DNA of 26,472 nucleotides from Clostridiales bacterium (GCA_018372435.1 JAHAJA010000047.1:1-26472); one strand, 5' to 3'; counted from the stretch's first letter, positions 7,862 through 16,552 are shown. Program-made: numbers and translations. Notes: generated from the letters alone by a model not told the origin.

Positions 7862-8285
7862 TGGGCCTAATATTAACTTTATTGGTATACGCGAAAAGGA
7901 AATCTATGGGCAAGAGGGATTTGCTAAATTATTAAAGATGTTAGAGCAAAAGGCTAAAGAAGAAGGAATTGAGATAGAAACCTTTCAAAGTAATGGAGAA
8001 GGCGAGATAATTGATCGTATTCAAAAAGCATACTTTGAAGAGATGGATGGTATAATCATCAATCCAGGAGCCTATACGCATTATAGTTATGCAATTTGTG
8101 ATGCATTAGCATCTGTTGAAATGCCTAAGATAGAAGTACATATCTCGAATGTACACAAAAGAGAAGAGTTTCGTCATGTATCAGTGACTGCACCAGCTTG
8201 TACAGGACAGATAGTAGGCTTGGGATTAAATGGTTACTTATATGCAGTGGAAGCAATTAAATCTATGATATCAAGTCAAAAGTAA
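7842..8285 (+). CDS. aroQ: 3-dehydroquinate dehydratase, type II
   Basis: At 147 residues it has the usual type II size. It dehydrates 3-dehydroquinate to 3-dehydroshikimate in the shikimate pathway. Visible motifs are NGPNINFIGIRE with R17 and catalytic Y22 (EIYG), INPGAYTH (73-80), EVHISNVHKREEFRH (98-112) and the C-terminal GLGLNGYLYA. Two spots differ from common family sequences: SNGEG (50-54) where SNHEG is frequent, and C86 where Arg is often seen in the helix after THxS. These do not remove the core catalytic Arg/Tyr/His set. The start is the ATG at 7842 with AAGGA 11 bp upstream; longer in-frame versions run back through yqeG. Confidence 0.93.
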   Translation: MRILIINGPNINFIGIREKEIYGQEGFAKLLKMLEQKAKEEGIEIETFQSNGEGEIIDRIQKAYFEEMDGIIINPGAYTHYSYAICDALASVEMPKIEVHISNVHKREEFRHVSVTAPACTGQIVGLGLNGYLYAVEAIKSMISSQK

Positions 8286-8318
8286 CTAACATAATTTTTT
8301 ACGATGGAGGAAATACTA

Positions 8319-9386
8319 ATGAATATTAAAGAAAGAGTTATCAATGTTTTAAATGAATTAAATATAGATGCAGTTTTAGTATCTGATGGATATAATATGC
8401 GCTATATAAGTGGCTTTACAGGAGCTACAGGATATCTTTATGTATCAAGAAATCGTTTTGTTATCTTAACTGATTTCCGTTATACAATCCAAGCAAATAG
8501 CGAAAGTAATGGGTTTGAAGTTATTGAAATTGGTAAAGGTGGTTACGCAGCAGCAATCAATGACCTACTAGATGCGGACAAGATTGAAAGACTTGGATTT
8601 GAAGATGACAATCTTTTATATGCAAGTTACAGTAATTTGAATGAAAAACTTCACAAAAAAGAAATGGTTCCTGTTAAGAATGCCTTAACCAATTTAAGAG
8701 TTGTTAAAACAGCGGAAGAACTTGAGAATATAAAGATGGCTGAACACATTGGGGATATTGCTTTCACTAAGATTCTTGAAGTTATCAAGCCAGGTATGAC
8801 AGAATTAGAAGTCGCAGCATATCTTGAATTCTTCATGAAAACCAATGGTGCACAGGGGCTAAGCTTTGATTCAATCGTTGCTTCTGGCGTGAATTCTTCT
8901 ATGTGTCATGCTACACCATCTGCAAAGAAGATAGAACTTGGCGATTTTGTAACAATGGATTTTGGTTGTATTTACAATGGATACTGTTCTGATATGACAA
9001 GAACAATTGTTGTTGGTAAGGCATCAGAAGAGCAAAAAAATGTCTACAATACCGTATTAAAAGCACAATTAGAAGCTCTTGATGCAATTCATGCAGGCGT
9101 TGTAGGAAAAGATATCGATAAAATTGCTAGAGATATTATTGACTCTACTAAATACAAAGGTTGCTTTGGACATGGTCTTGGACATAGTGTTGGTTTATAC
9201 ATTCACGAAGATCCTAGATTCTCTGCTTCAGAAGAAAGTGTTATCTTAGCTAATGTAACAGAAACAGTTGAGCCAGGTATCTATATTGAAAACTTCGGTG
9301 GCGTACGTATAGAAGATTTAGTAGTAGTTACAGAAGATGGACATATTAACTTTACACATTCTGAGAAACAATTAATTGAATTATAG
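8319..9386 (+). CDS. Xaa-Pro aminopeptidase-like metallopeptidase, family M24B
   Basis: The 355-residue protein has a creatinase N-terminal domain (about 1-130) and a pita-bread M24 catalytic domain. All five metal ligands are present: D214 (MDFG), D225 (SDMTRT), H289 (GHGLGHSVG), E318 (VEPGIYIE) and E332 (VRIED). It removes N-terminal residues preceding proline, or splits X-Pro dipeptides, in the cytoplasm. ATG 8319 is preferred over the in-frame ATG 8304 because TGGAGGA (8305-8311) is its RBS and would otherwise be coding. It follows aroQ closely and precedes efp, the order of yqhS-yqhT-efp in Bacillus subtilis. A proteolytic link to EF-P, which rescues proline stretches, is suggestive but unproven. 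Confidence 0.92.
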   Translation: MNIKERVINVLNELNIDAVLVSDGYNMRYISGFTGATGYLYVSRNRFVILTDFRYTIQANSESNGFEVIEIGKGGYAAAINDLLDADKIERLGFEDDNLLYASYSNLNEKLHKKEMVPVKNALTNLRVVKTAEELENIKMAEHIGDIAFTKILEVIKPGMTELEVAAYLEFFMKTNGAQGLSFDSIVASGVNSSMCHATPSAKKIELGDFVTMDFGCIYNGYCSDMTRTIVVGKASEEQKNVYNTVLKAQLEALDAIHAGVVGKDIDKIARDIIDSTKYKGCFGHGLGHSVGLYIHEDPRFSASEESVILANVTETVEPGIYIENFGGVRIEDLVVVTEDGHINFTHSEKQLIEL

Positions 9387-9538
9387 TTAAAATTTTGTAA
9401 TACTGAAAAAAAACAGTTGAAAAATAGCGAATAATATTATAAACTTAATAAAGTTGATAATATGGGTTATCACGGTTTATCTGTTGCTATACGCAACAGA
9501 ACGTTAGATATGCAAAAGCATTAAGGAGGAATATCATA
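9387..9538 (+). other. efp upstream region with a leader hairpin
   Basis: There is no gene here. TTGAAA (9417-9422) and TATAAA (9438-9443) could form a promoter, but the 15-bp spacer is short. A perfect hairpin, CTGTTGC (9481-9487) with GCAACAG (9493-9499) around TATAC, extended by one T-A pair, sits about 40 nt before the efp start. It has no T-run, so it is not a classical terminator. It could stabilise the efp mRNA 5' end. Confidence 0.45.
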
Positions 9539-10096
9539 ATGGTATCAGCAGGCGATTTTAGAAACGGCTTGACTATCGAATTAGATAATGGAATTTACCA
9601 AGTAATCGAATTCCAACATGTTAAACCTGGTAAAGGTGCTGCGTTTGTTAGAACAAAATTAAGAAATATTAAAAATGGTGGTGTAGTTGAAAAAACTTTC
9701 AGACCAACTGAAAAGTGTCCTCAAGCTCACATCGAAAGAAAAGATATGCAATACTTATATTCAGATGGTGACTTATTCCACTTCATGGATGTAGAATCTT
9801 ATGATCAAATTGGTATGAGTGAAGATCAAGTAGGAGATTCATTAAAATTCGTTAAAGAAAACGATATGGTTAAAATGTGTTCACATAATGGAGATGTGTA
9901 CGCTATTGAACCACCTCTATTTGTTGAACTTGAAATCACTGAAACAGAACCAGGTGTTAAAGGTGATACAGCTACAGGTGCTACAAAGCCTGCAACAGTT
10001 GAAACAGGTGCTACAATTTACGTTCCTTTATTCGTAAATCAAGGAGATAAAATCAGCATCGATACACGTACTGGAGAATATTTAAAGAGAGTGTAA
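9539..10096 (+). CDS. efp: Translation elongation factor P
   Basis: The 185-residue protein has three beta-barrel domains: an N-terminal KOW-like domain (about 1-62), a middle OB domain (about 65-128) and a C-terminal OB domain (about 129-185). EF-P binds between the ribosomal P and E sites and relieves stalling at consecutive prolines. The tip loop is VKPGKGAAF, with K32 at the position that carries modifications in other bacteria. No EpmA/EpmB or rhamnosyltransferase modification gene is nearby, which fits a Firmicute-type Lys loop or an unmodified factor. RBS AAGGAGGA (9524-9531) is very strong. It is the fourth gene of the yqeG-aroQ-peptidase-efp series and ends in a hairpin at 10115-10161. 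Confidence 0.97.
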   Translation: MVSAGDFRNGLTIELDNGIYQVIEFQHVKPGKGAAFVRTKLRNIKNGGVVEKTFRPTEKCPQAHIERKDMQYLYSDGDLFHFMDVESYDQIGMSEDQVGDSLKFVKENDMVKMCSHNGDVYAIEPPLFVELEITETEPGVKGDTATGATKPATVETGATIYVPLFVNQGDKISIDTRTGEYLKRV

Positions 10097-10114
10097 TTCA
10101 CTATCGAAATAGCA

Positions 10115-10161
10115 AAAGCGCAAAACCAAGAAAATCTAGTGTTTTCAAGGGATTGCGCTTT
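10115..10161 (+). terminator. Probable terminator of efp
   Basis: AAAGCGCAA (10115-10123) pairs with TTGCGCTTT (10153-10161), with GAAAA and TTTTC pairing further inside. The T-tract is short and interrupted (TTTGTTT), so read-through into the SHOCT protein gene is likely. Confidence 0.55.
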
Positions 10162-10183
10162 GTTTGATATTAGGAGGAAGGTT

Positions 10184-10540
10184 ATGAGTAAAAGAGTAAG
10201 AGTTAAACCTAGTAAAGGACAATCGATGGCGGGGTTCTTTTGTGGGCTAATTTTTTGCTTTATAGGATTCTTTGGAATTATTCCGATTTTCGGAGCTTTC
10301 GGATTAATCTGGACATTGTTTGCTATCATTATAACTATTACGCAAGGAATTAATGCTTTCACAGATAAGGGAATTGCTACACATGAGATTACGATTGATG
10401 ATGATATGCAGATGGATACAACAAAACAAAGAAAGAGTCCTGAAGAAAGAATGAAAGAATTACAAAATTTATATGACAAAGGACTAGTGACTGGAGAAGA
10501 ATATCAGCAGAAGCGTAAGAAAATACTAGAAGACATTTAA
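10184..10540 (+). CDS. Small SHOCT-domain membrane protein
   Basis: The 118-residue protein has a basic N-terminus (1-12), two hydrophobic membrane segments (about 14-37 and 40-58, with little polar loop between), an acidic linker, and a C-terminal SHOCT motif (about 85-118: SPEERMKELQNLYDKGLVTG and following). SHOCT is a short oligomerisation motif often found at the ends of small membrane or secreted proteins. The start at 10184 is set by AGGAGGAAGG (10172-10181), a few bases upstream; a longer in-frame version would overlap the efp terminator hairpin. Function is unknown. It may be co-transcribed with efp by read-through. Confidence 0.85.
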   Translation: MSKRVRVKPSKGQSMAGFFCGLIFCFIGFFGIIPIFGAFGLIWTLFAIIITITQGINAFTDKGIATHEITIDDDMQMDTTKQRKSPEERMKELQNLYDKGLVTGEEYQQKRKKILEDI

Positions 10541-10599
10541 TCGAATGTTTATAACAATGATAAACATATAATATACATCATATAACATAACAAAATAAA

Positions 10600-10642
10600 G
10601 TGCCACAAAAGGTGAGCTGAAATATGAAACCTTTTGTGGCAC
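10600..10642. terminator. Bidirectional terminator between the SHOCT gene and ppk
   Basis: GTGCCACAAAAGG (10600-10612) and CCTTTTGTGGCAC (10630-10642) form a perfect 13-bp stem. The plus-strand side continues into ATTTTAAGTTTTT, and the minus-strand side into TTTATTTTG. The genes on either side converge, so it likely serves both. Confidence 0.85.
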
Positions 10643-10668
10643 ATTTTAAGTTTTTCGGATAGTTTGGT

Positions 10669-12807
10669 TTACGAATCACTTTCTATCGGCTCGAAGGTTC
10701 TGCGATCATGTGTAGTAGGAGTATCATGAGCCTCTTTCATCGCTTGTTCACAGAAGAATTCTTGCGAGTTTAACCTAGCTTTTCCGCGCTTATCAACTTT
10801 TTCATAGCTACCATCTGGCTTTAATATGTGCGCTTTAACAGTATCGTGAAGTTGTATATCTAAGATATTCTTAATTTCGGTTTGTAGATTCTCATCTTCA
10901 ACTGGGAAGAGGATTTCTACACGTTTATCTAAGTTACGAGGCATCCAGTCAGCACTTCCCATATATACCTCTTCATAACCACTATTATAGAAGTAGAAGA
11001 TTCTAGCATGTTCAAGGAAATTACCTACGATTGAACGAACGGTAATATTCTCTGAAACGCCTTCTAAACCTACTTTCAAACAACAGATACCACGTATGAT
11101 TAATTCGATTTTTACCCCCGCGTTACTTGCTTCGTAAAGAGCGGCAATAATATCAGCATCACAAAGGGAATTCATCTTGGCAATAATGTGGGCCTTCTCT
11201 CCGTTTTTGGCATGGAGTGTTTCACGTTTTATTAATTCAAGGAATTTATCACGTAACCATAATGGTGCCAAGGTTAATTTATTCCAACTAAGTGGTTCCG
11301 AATAACCAGATAACATGTTGAATACTGCAGTAGCATCTTCGCCAATTGGAGCGGAGCATGTTAATAATCCCATGTCAGTATACAGTTTAGCCGTAGAATC
11401 GTTGTAGTTACCCGTACCAAGATGAACATAACGACGAATTCCGTCTTCTTCTTTTCTTACAACTAGAGTAATTTTGCTATGTGTTTTTAGGCCTACAAGA
11501 CCATATATTACGTGGCAACCGGCTTTTTCGAGTTTCTTTGCCCAGATGATATTATTTTCTTCATCAAATCGTGCCTTTAATTCTACTAGTACGGACACTT
11601 GCTTTCCGTTTTCAGCAGCTTCTGCTAACGAAGCGATGATAGGGGAATGACTACTTACGCGATATAAGGTTTGCTTAATTGCTAATACATTAGGGTCTTT
11701 TGCAGCTTGACGTACAAAATCAACAACCGGGTCGAAGGACTGAAATGGATGGAAGAGTAGGATATCATTTCTTCTAATTTGAGTAAATAGACCCTCTTCG
11801 TGATTAAGTGACTTAACTGGCTGAGGAATATATTTCGGTTTTTTGAGATGGTCAGATCCATCTAGTCCATAGATTTTCATTAAAAATGTTAAATCTAGTG
11901 GGCCATTCACAGAATAGATGTCTTCTTCTTTGATATGAAGTTCTTTACGAAGAATCTTTAGAAGACGCTTATCAATTTTATCTTCAACTTCTAACTTGAT
12001 TGCCTCACCCCATTGACGTTTCTTAAGCTGTTTCTGGATTTCAATTAGAAGGTCTGCTGCCTCATCTTCATCAATTGTTAAGTCAGCATTACGCATAACA
12101 CGATAAGGATAAGCGCAGACAACATCATAATTTAAGAATAATTTATTGATATTCTTTTCAATTATTTGCTCAAGAAGAATTAACGTTGTTACTTCAGGGT
12201 TAGATGAAGGAATCTGTACGACACGAGGAAGCACAGCTGGGACTTGAACAGTCGCAAAGTCGTAAGCAACTGATGATTTCTTATCACAAATCAAAGCACC
12301 AATATTCAACGATTTATTACGGATTAATGGAAATGGTCTGGAAGAATCCACAGCCATCGGAGTCAATACAGGGTACACGTCAGTTTGAAAATATTGATCT
12401 ACGTAATTACTTTGTGAGCTGTCCAAATCTTCATATTGCGTAATAATTTGAATGTTGTTTTGCTTAAGTTGAGGAATAAATGAACGATTAAAGGTATTGT
12501 ATTGGGTAGTTACCAATTCGTGAGTTTTTATTGTAATCTGATCAAGCTGTTCCTTGGGTGATAAACCAGCAATGTCAGGTTTTGTATAATTAGCATTTAC
12601 CATATCCTTAAGTGAAGCCACACGAATCATAAAGAATTCATCTAAGTTTGAGGCGGTAATACTAAGGAATTTTAAGCGCTCTAATAATGGGAGGGATTTA
12701 TCCCTTGCTTCGCTAAGAACACGATAATTAAATTCAATCCAGCTTAATTCGCGGTTGGAATAGTAAGCCGATTTATGATAATTGATTTTCGTAGTGCTCA
12801 TATTCAT
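10669..12807 (-). CDS. ppk: Polyphosphate kinase 1
   Basis: This 712-residue PPK1 reversibly transfers the terminal phosphate of ATP to polyphosphate. The N-terminal domain begins YYSNRELSWIEFN (15-27), followed by the phosphate-binding head and two PLD-like catalytic domains. The expected phospho-acceptor His is H443 (LKTHSK), and H600 (LEHARIFYF) is the second active-site His, equivalent to E. coli H435 and H592. HLGTGNYND (462-470) and GSADWMPRNLDKRVE (617-631) are further family motifs. ATG 12807 is used; ATG 12801 (MSTT) is a real alternative because the RBS AAGGAAAGGA (12811-12820) suits both. It follows the ppx-like gene by 44 bp on the same strand. Confidence 0.95.
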   Translation of the reverse strand: MNMSTTKINYHKSAYYSNRELSWIEFNYRVLSEARDKSLPLLERLKFLSITASNLDEFFMIRVASLKDMVNANYTKPDIAGLSPKEQLDQITIKTHELVTTQYNTFNRSFIPQLKQNNIQIITQYEDLDSSQSNYVDQYFQTDVYPVLTPMAVDSSRPFPLIRNKSLNIGALICDKKSSVAYDFATVQVPAVLPRVVQIPSSNPEVTTLILLEQIIEKNINKLFLNYDVVCAYPYRVMRNADLTIDEDEAADLLIEIQKQLKKRQWGEAIKLEVEDKIDKRLLKILRKELHIKEEDIYSVNGPLDLTFLMKIYGLDGSDHLKKPKYIPQPVKSLNHEEGLFTQIRRNDILLFHPFQSFDPVVDFVRQAAKDPNVLAIKQTLYRVSSHSPIIASLAEAAENGKQVSVLVELKARFDEENNIIWAKKLEKAGCHVIYGLVGLKTHSKITLVVRKEEDGIRRYVHLGTGNYNDSTAKLYTDMGLLTCSAPIGEDATAVFNMLSGYSEPLSWNKLTLAPLWLRDKFLELIKRETLHAKNGEKAHIIAKMNSLCDADIIAALYEASNAGVKIELIIRGICCLKVGLEGVSENITVRSIVGNFLEHARIFYFYNSGYEEVYMGSADWMPRNLDKRVEILFPVEDENLQTEIKNILDIQLHDTVKAHILKPDGSYEKVDKRGKARLNSQEFFCEQAMKEAHDTPTTHDRRTFEPIESDS

Positions 12808-12851
12808 CTGTCCTTTCCTTGCAGTTAACGTATCTATTCAGTGCATCTTAG

Positions 12852-14411
12852 TTAACTTCTACGTTGTTTTAATTGTGGTCGAATACCATATACTTCTTCA
12901 AAGAATTCTGCTTTTTTTTCGAACAAGCCACGCTCTAGTGTGGTATCTTCTAAAGTAGTACCAGTTATCGTTAGTTGTCCATCTCTATAATTAACAGAGA
13001 TGTTGGAAAATTTCTGTTTATGGCTCTTATCCATTGAGTTTGCAATTCTAAAGATTGCTGATAACTTGGATATCTTAATATACGTATCCTTATCAAAATT
13101 ATTATTTATGTCTTCGTATTTCGGATAGCTACCAATATTAAAACGAACTAGATATGCAATTAATTCCCTTTCTGTATGAGATAATCCTATGATCTCAGTT
13201 GATAGAATAATATGGTAAGAATTCATTGCACCTGCATTTAAGTTAATATATTCTCCACAATTATGAAGAATAACTGAGATTTGTAATAGTAGACGGTCTC
13301 GATTGTTAAGACCGTGCAGTTTAGTTAGACTATCAAACAGTGTTAATGCAATGTATTCAACATTATTTATATGTGATTGATTACAATGATATCTTCTGGC
13401 TATATTTCTAGCGGCATTGAGAATATCTAATGTAAAGTCATGAGTGGGATTTACTTTTTGTTTCTTTTGAGCATAGTCGACTACTAAGCCATCCGTGAGT
13501 GTTACACCGGGAATCCACATAGTAGTAGCTTTGGTTTCTTCAAACATCTTGTAGTAAATCATAGCAGTCGGAACAAGTAAGTAAGCTTGTTCTTTCGACA
13601 TCTGAAGGCAATTACTAATCTGACTCGAATTCTTAGATAATAATTTCGCATACAAAGAATAGAATCCACTACGGTCTAGAGATTCCTTTGATTCTGAATG
13701 AAATTTTTGATTTTCTATTTTTTCTAAATGTTTTTTAAATCGGAGTAAATCATTAAGATTATCTCCAACTGCAATAATATTACGCAAGTTAATATCTGAT
13801 AAGAAAAAATCTTTGAAAGTCTGTAAGTCATTGGTAATATATTCTTCTAAAAGGTTATTAAAGTTTGTTGTCTGGTTCTCCATAGTAGACAGAATTTCAC
13901 GAATACGAAGAGAACCAAGCTTAATATTCTGTGTGGTTATTAAAGAGCCTTTGTTGAATAATGAAATCTGGATACTTCCTGCTCCCACATCGACAATCGC
14001 AGTGCCATGTTCAATAATTTGATTAAAACGTTGCTCTTTTAAAGCAACTGCCTTGTAAAGAAGAAATCTTTGTTCTGAGTTACTTAATATAGATACTTTT
14101 AACTTTGAGGTAAGTTTAATCTGATCAATAATATGGAGATTATTAACTGCTTCTCTGAGTGCACTTGTCGCGCACGCAGTATAATCCTCTACCTGGTATT
14201 CCCTCATTTTCTTTGTGAAGCTCTGTAAAACTTGGCAGAGTTCATTTACCAGCGCATGGCTTATCTTGCCGTTTGTATAGGTATCTGAACCAAGTTCGAT
14301 TGTATGACGTACATGATCAAGTTCTTTGATTCCGTATTTTTTAGATACTTCGAATATCTTCATAGATACTTCGTTTGATCCAACATCTATAGCTGCAAAG
14401 GTGTTTGGCAT
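12852..14411 (-). CDS. Ppx/GppA-family exopolyphosphatase-like protein with altered motifs
   Basis: The 519 residues comprise an N-terminal ASKHA-fold Ppx/GppA domain (about 1-300) and a C-terminal HD-like helical domain (about 320-519). Recognisable signatures are FAAIDVGSNEVSMK (4-17), CATSALREAVN (61-71) and VDVGAGSIQIS (140-150). Typical Ppx proteins shed phosphate from polyphosphate ends or hydrolyse pppGpp. Several positions differ from the usual consensus: the second phosphate loop is VGAGS instead of GGGS, and the HD-like box reads LHNCGEY where family members often read LHDCGKY or LHDIG. Activity may therefore be reduced or changed. The start follows GAGGAGGG closely. It is first in a two-gene unit with ppk, which supports a role in polyphosphate balance. 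Confidence 0.85.
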   Translation of the reverse strand: MPNTFAAIDVGSNEVSMKIFEVSKKYGIKELDHVRHTIELGSDTYTNGKISHALVNELCQVLQSFTKKMREYQVEDYTACATSALREAVNNLHIIDQIKLTSKLKVSILSNSEQRFLLYKAVALKEQRFNQIIEHGTAIVDVGAGSIQISLFNKGSLITTQNIKLGSLRIREILSTMENQTTNFNNLLEEYITNDLQTFKDFFLSDINLRNIIAVGDNLNDLLRFKKHLEKIENQKFHSESKESLDRSGFYSLYAKLLSKNSSQISNCLQMSKEQAYLLVPTAMIYYKMFEETKATTMWIPGVTLTDGLVVDYAQKKQKVNPTHDFTLDILNAARNIARRYHCNQSHINNVEYIALTLFDSLTKLHGLNNRDRLLLQISVILHNCGEYINLNAGAMNSYHIILSTEIIGLSHTERELIAYLVRFNIGSYPKYEDINNNFDKDTYIKISKLSAIFRIANSMDKSHKQKFSNISVNYRDGQLTITGTTLEDTTLERGLFEKKAEFFEEVYGIRPQLKQRRS

Positions 14412-14496
14412 ACGAACCCTCCTCTATATATTTTAATAATACACCCATTTTACTATTAATATAAAAAAATTGCTAGGTATAATGTGTAAATTTTTG

Positions 14497-14525
14497 TTGA
14501 CATTCCTATGAGCTTAGTGTACTAT
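14497..14525 (+). promoter_or_regulatory. Promoter of the GntR-ABC operon
   Basis: Consensus TTGACA (14497-14502), a 17-bp spacer and TACTAT (14520-14525). The RNA would begin near 14532, leaving about 64 nt of leader. The -10 lies inside the dyad at 14514-14541. Confidence 0.8.
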
Positions 14526-14553
14526 GTAACTATAGCACTAATATGCTGTTACA
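14514..14553. promoter_or_regulatory. Candidate GntR/YtrA operator: two interlocked dyads
   Basis: TTAGTG (14514-14519) pairs with CACTAA (14536-14541), and TGTAAC (14525-14530) pairs with GTTACA (14548-14553). Both are perfect 6-bp inverted repeats and overlap the -10 and start point. YtrA-type regulators commonly repress their own operon, so autoregulation is the natural reading. The site also lies upstream of the divergent ppx-like gene. Confidence 0.5.
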
Positions 14554-14595
14554 CAAAAGAGCAATAAAGATTTAATCCTCGAAAGGAGGAGAGGT

Positions 14596-14946
14596 ATGGA
14601 TTTCGACAATACAGTACCCATTTATCTGCAAGTAATTCGTCAGATAAAAAGTGATTTGATACAAGGGAACTTACAGTTAGGAGAGAAGATGCTCTCAACG
14701 AGAGAACTTGCTATTATGTATCAGATAAATCCGAATACGGCAAGTCGCATCTATAAGGAGTTAGAGTTAGAGGGAATATGTTTTACAAAGAGAGGACTTG
14801 GAACATACGTGACTGAGGATGAGAATGTATTAATAACGATTAAAGAAGAGATGGCTGAGACTGCCATTACACAATTTGTAGAGAGTATGAAAAGTATTGG
14901 CTTTACAAAAGAAGATGTAGTTCGACTATTAGAGCAACATTATTAA
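14596..14946 (+). CDS. GntR-family transcriptional regulator, YtrA type
   Basis: The 116 residues are typical of the short YtrA subfamily: an N-terminal winged helix (about 6-75, with PIYLQVIRQIKSDLIQG, then STRELAIMYQINPNTASRIY as the recognition HTH and GLGTYVT as the wing) and a short helical dimerisation tail instead of a large ligand domain. YtrA regulators usually control an adjacent ABC transporter, often responding to cell envelope stress. RBS AAAGGAGGAGAGG (14582-14594) is excellent. It is the first gene of the three-gene operon and probably autoregulatory through the dyads at 14514-14553. Confidence 0.92.
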   Translation: MDFDNTVPIYLQVIRQIKSDLIQGNLQLGEKMLSTRELAIMYQINPNTASRIYKELELEGICFTKRGLGTYVTEDENVLITIKEEMAETAITQFVESMKSIGFTKEDVVRLLEQHY

Positions 14947-14978
14947 GTTTTGAAAAATGAAAGGAGTAGGATTGAATT

Positions 14979-15668
14979 ATGTTAATTGATTGTAAGAATG
15001 TTCAGAAAAAATATTTATCTAAAACAGCAGTTGAAGACATTAGTATTGAAATTGAAAAAGGTAAGATATATGCATTATTAGGTCCAAATGGTAGTGGAAA
15101 AACCACATGGATGAAGATGGTAGCGGGATTAAGTAAACCAACGAGTGGCTATATTCTATTCCAGGGAGAGCCGATTGGAGTAAATTCTAAGTCAAAAGTT
15201 GCATATATGCCAACAGAACCTTTCTATTATAATTATATGACTGTTCAAGATGTAGGAAAATACTATCAAGATTTCTTCGCGGATTTTGATATACAACGAT
15301 ATAATAGCCTGATTGAGCGTATGGAATTGAATCAGAAAGATAAGGCAAGAAACTTGTCATCTGGTTTGGCAGCAAAACTAAAAATTGCCGCAACATTAGC
15401 AAGAAAAGCAGAGCTATACATGTTAGATGAACCTTTGAATGGAATAGATATTATAGCTAGAGAAAAAATTATAACAACAATTCTTGAAGGTGCAAGTGAA
15501 GATGCAAGTATCATCATATCCAGTCACTTGGTGGATGAATTAGAGAAAGTAATCGATTTTGCGATCTTTATTAAGAATGGAAAAGTTGCTTTGCAAGGGG
15601 AAGCAGAACGACTACGTGAAGAAAAGAATGCTTCCATTGTTGAATTGTATAAGAGCATATATGCATAG
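14979..15668 (+). CDS. ABC transporter ATP-binding protein
   Basis: This 229-residue nucleotide-binding subunit energises the adjacent permease. The Walker A is GPNGSGKTT (35-43), the signature is LSSGLAAK (126-133) in place of LSGGQ, Walker B is LYMLDEP (146-152) and the switch His is H183 (SSHL). The Q-loop region reads YMPTEP (76-81), without the usual Gln. Such variants occur in the YtrB/BcrA-like group partnered with YtrA regulators. The substrate is unknown; export or envelope protection is the usual guess. It follows the regulator by 32 bp, with GGAG about 12 bp before the ATG. Confidence 0.92.
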   Translation: MLIDCKNVQKKYLSKTAVEDISIEIEKGKIYALLGPNGSGKTTWMKMVAGLSKPTSGYILFQGEPIGVNSKSKVAYMPTEPFYYNYMTVQDVGKYYQDFFADFDIQRYNSLIERMELNQKDKARNLSSGLAAKLKIAATLARKAELYMLDEPLNGIDIIAREKIITTILEGASEDASIIISSHLVDELEKVIDFAIFIKNGKVALQGEAERLREEKNASIVELYKSIYA

Positions 15669-15686
15669 GGGAGGAAGAATGATAAT

Positions 15687-16430
15687 ATGTGGAAATTAGT
15701 TAAGTATGAATTAAGAAAACAGATGCAATCAAAAGCAATTATATTTGGCATCGTGGCTTTATTAGAACTTGTTTGGTTTTTTGGACTTTTAGTGAAGAAT
15801 AGTATGTTGGGTGGTACATCAGGCGTCTTGTTCTTGGTAGCAAATATATCAATGATATATCTTTATTTTGAAAGCATAGTAACATTTTCTAATGATTTAA
15901 AGACTAAGAATAGTTATATGTTGTTTATGACCCCTAATAGTAGTTACAAGATAGTAGGTGCTAAGATAGTAGCAAGTGGAATTCAGATCATTCTATACGG
16001 ACTTTGCTTCTTTGGAATTGGAGCGCTTGATATTGGAATCATGGCAATACGTTTTAGCGGTGTTTCAGAAGTTATAGAGATGGTTAAGAAGTTCTTGAAT
16101 CAATCTGTTCAGATTGATGTGGATGTAACTTATGTATTTTTAAGTGTATTAAGTATAATAATAATGGGAATTTTTATATTATCACTGGCATATGTTTCAA
16201 TTACTTTAAGTTCAACATTCCTAGCTAATAAACGGTACAAAGGTTTTGTTAGTTTTGTGATTTTTGTATTAATTGTATTTGTACAAGAAAAAATTGTGTC
16301 AGCTGTACTAGGTAATGTACTATTAAGTGATCAAACGACTATAATCTTATCGTTATTGTGGTATGCTGTGATGTCGTTATTGGCATATGTAGTTACTGCA
16401 TGGATGTTAGATAAGAGAGTAAGCTTATAA
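15687..16430 (+). CDS. ABC-2-like membrane permease of the GntR operon
   Basis: The 247-residue protein is highly hydrophobic, with about six membrane segments: roughly 18-38, 46-66, 95-120, 150-175, 185-212 and 218-240. It begins with a short cytoplasmic WKLVKYELRKQMQSK typical of ABC-2-type permeases. I cannot place it in a named subfamily. Its partner is the ATPase immediately upstream (18-bp gap). A GGGGAGGA site (15668-15675) supports the start. A closer ATG at 15679 is out of frame. The transporter is probably a homodimer of this protein with two ATPases. Confidence 0.85.
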   Translation: MWKLVKYELRKQMQSKAIIFGIVALLELVWFFGLLVKNSMLGGTSGVLFLVANISMIYLYFESIVTFSNDLKTKNSYMLFMTPNSSYKIVGAKIVASGIQIILYGLCFFGIGALDIGIMAIRFSGVSEVIEMVKKFLNQSVQIDVDVTYVFLSVLSIIIMGIFILSLAYVSITLSSTFLANKRYKGFVSFVIFVLIVFVQEKIVSAVLGNVLLSDQTTIILSLLWYAVMSLLAYVVTAWMLDKRVSL

Positions 16431-16509
16431 GTATTTCAACAATATATCACTATTAATTAATTCTAAAGTTATTTAATAGATACTGGATTTTTTTAGATAG
16501 AACGCTTAT

Positions 16510-16552
16510 AATGTAAAGCAAACTAGAAAAGCAAGTTTGCTTTACATTTTGT
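16510..16552 (+). terminator. Terminator of the GntR-ABC operon
   Basis: AATGTAAAGCAAAC (16510-16523) and GTTTGCTTTACATT (16535-16548) form a perfect 14-bp stem with an 11-nt loop, followed by TTGTT. It lies 80 bp after the permease stop codon. The 16431-16509 stretch is AT-rich with nothing recognisable. Confidence 0.75.
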
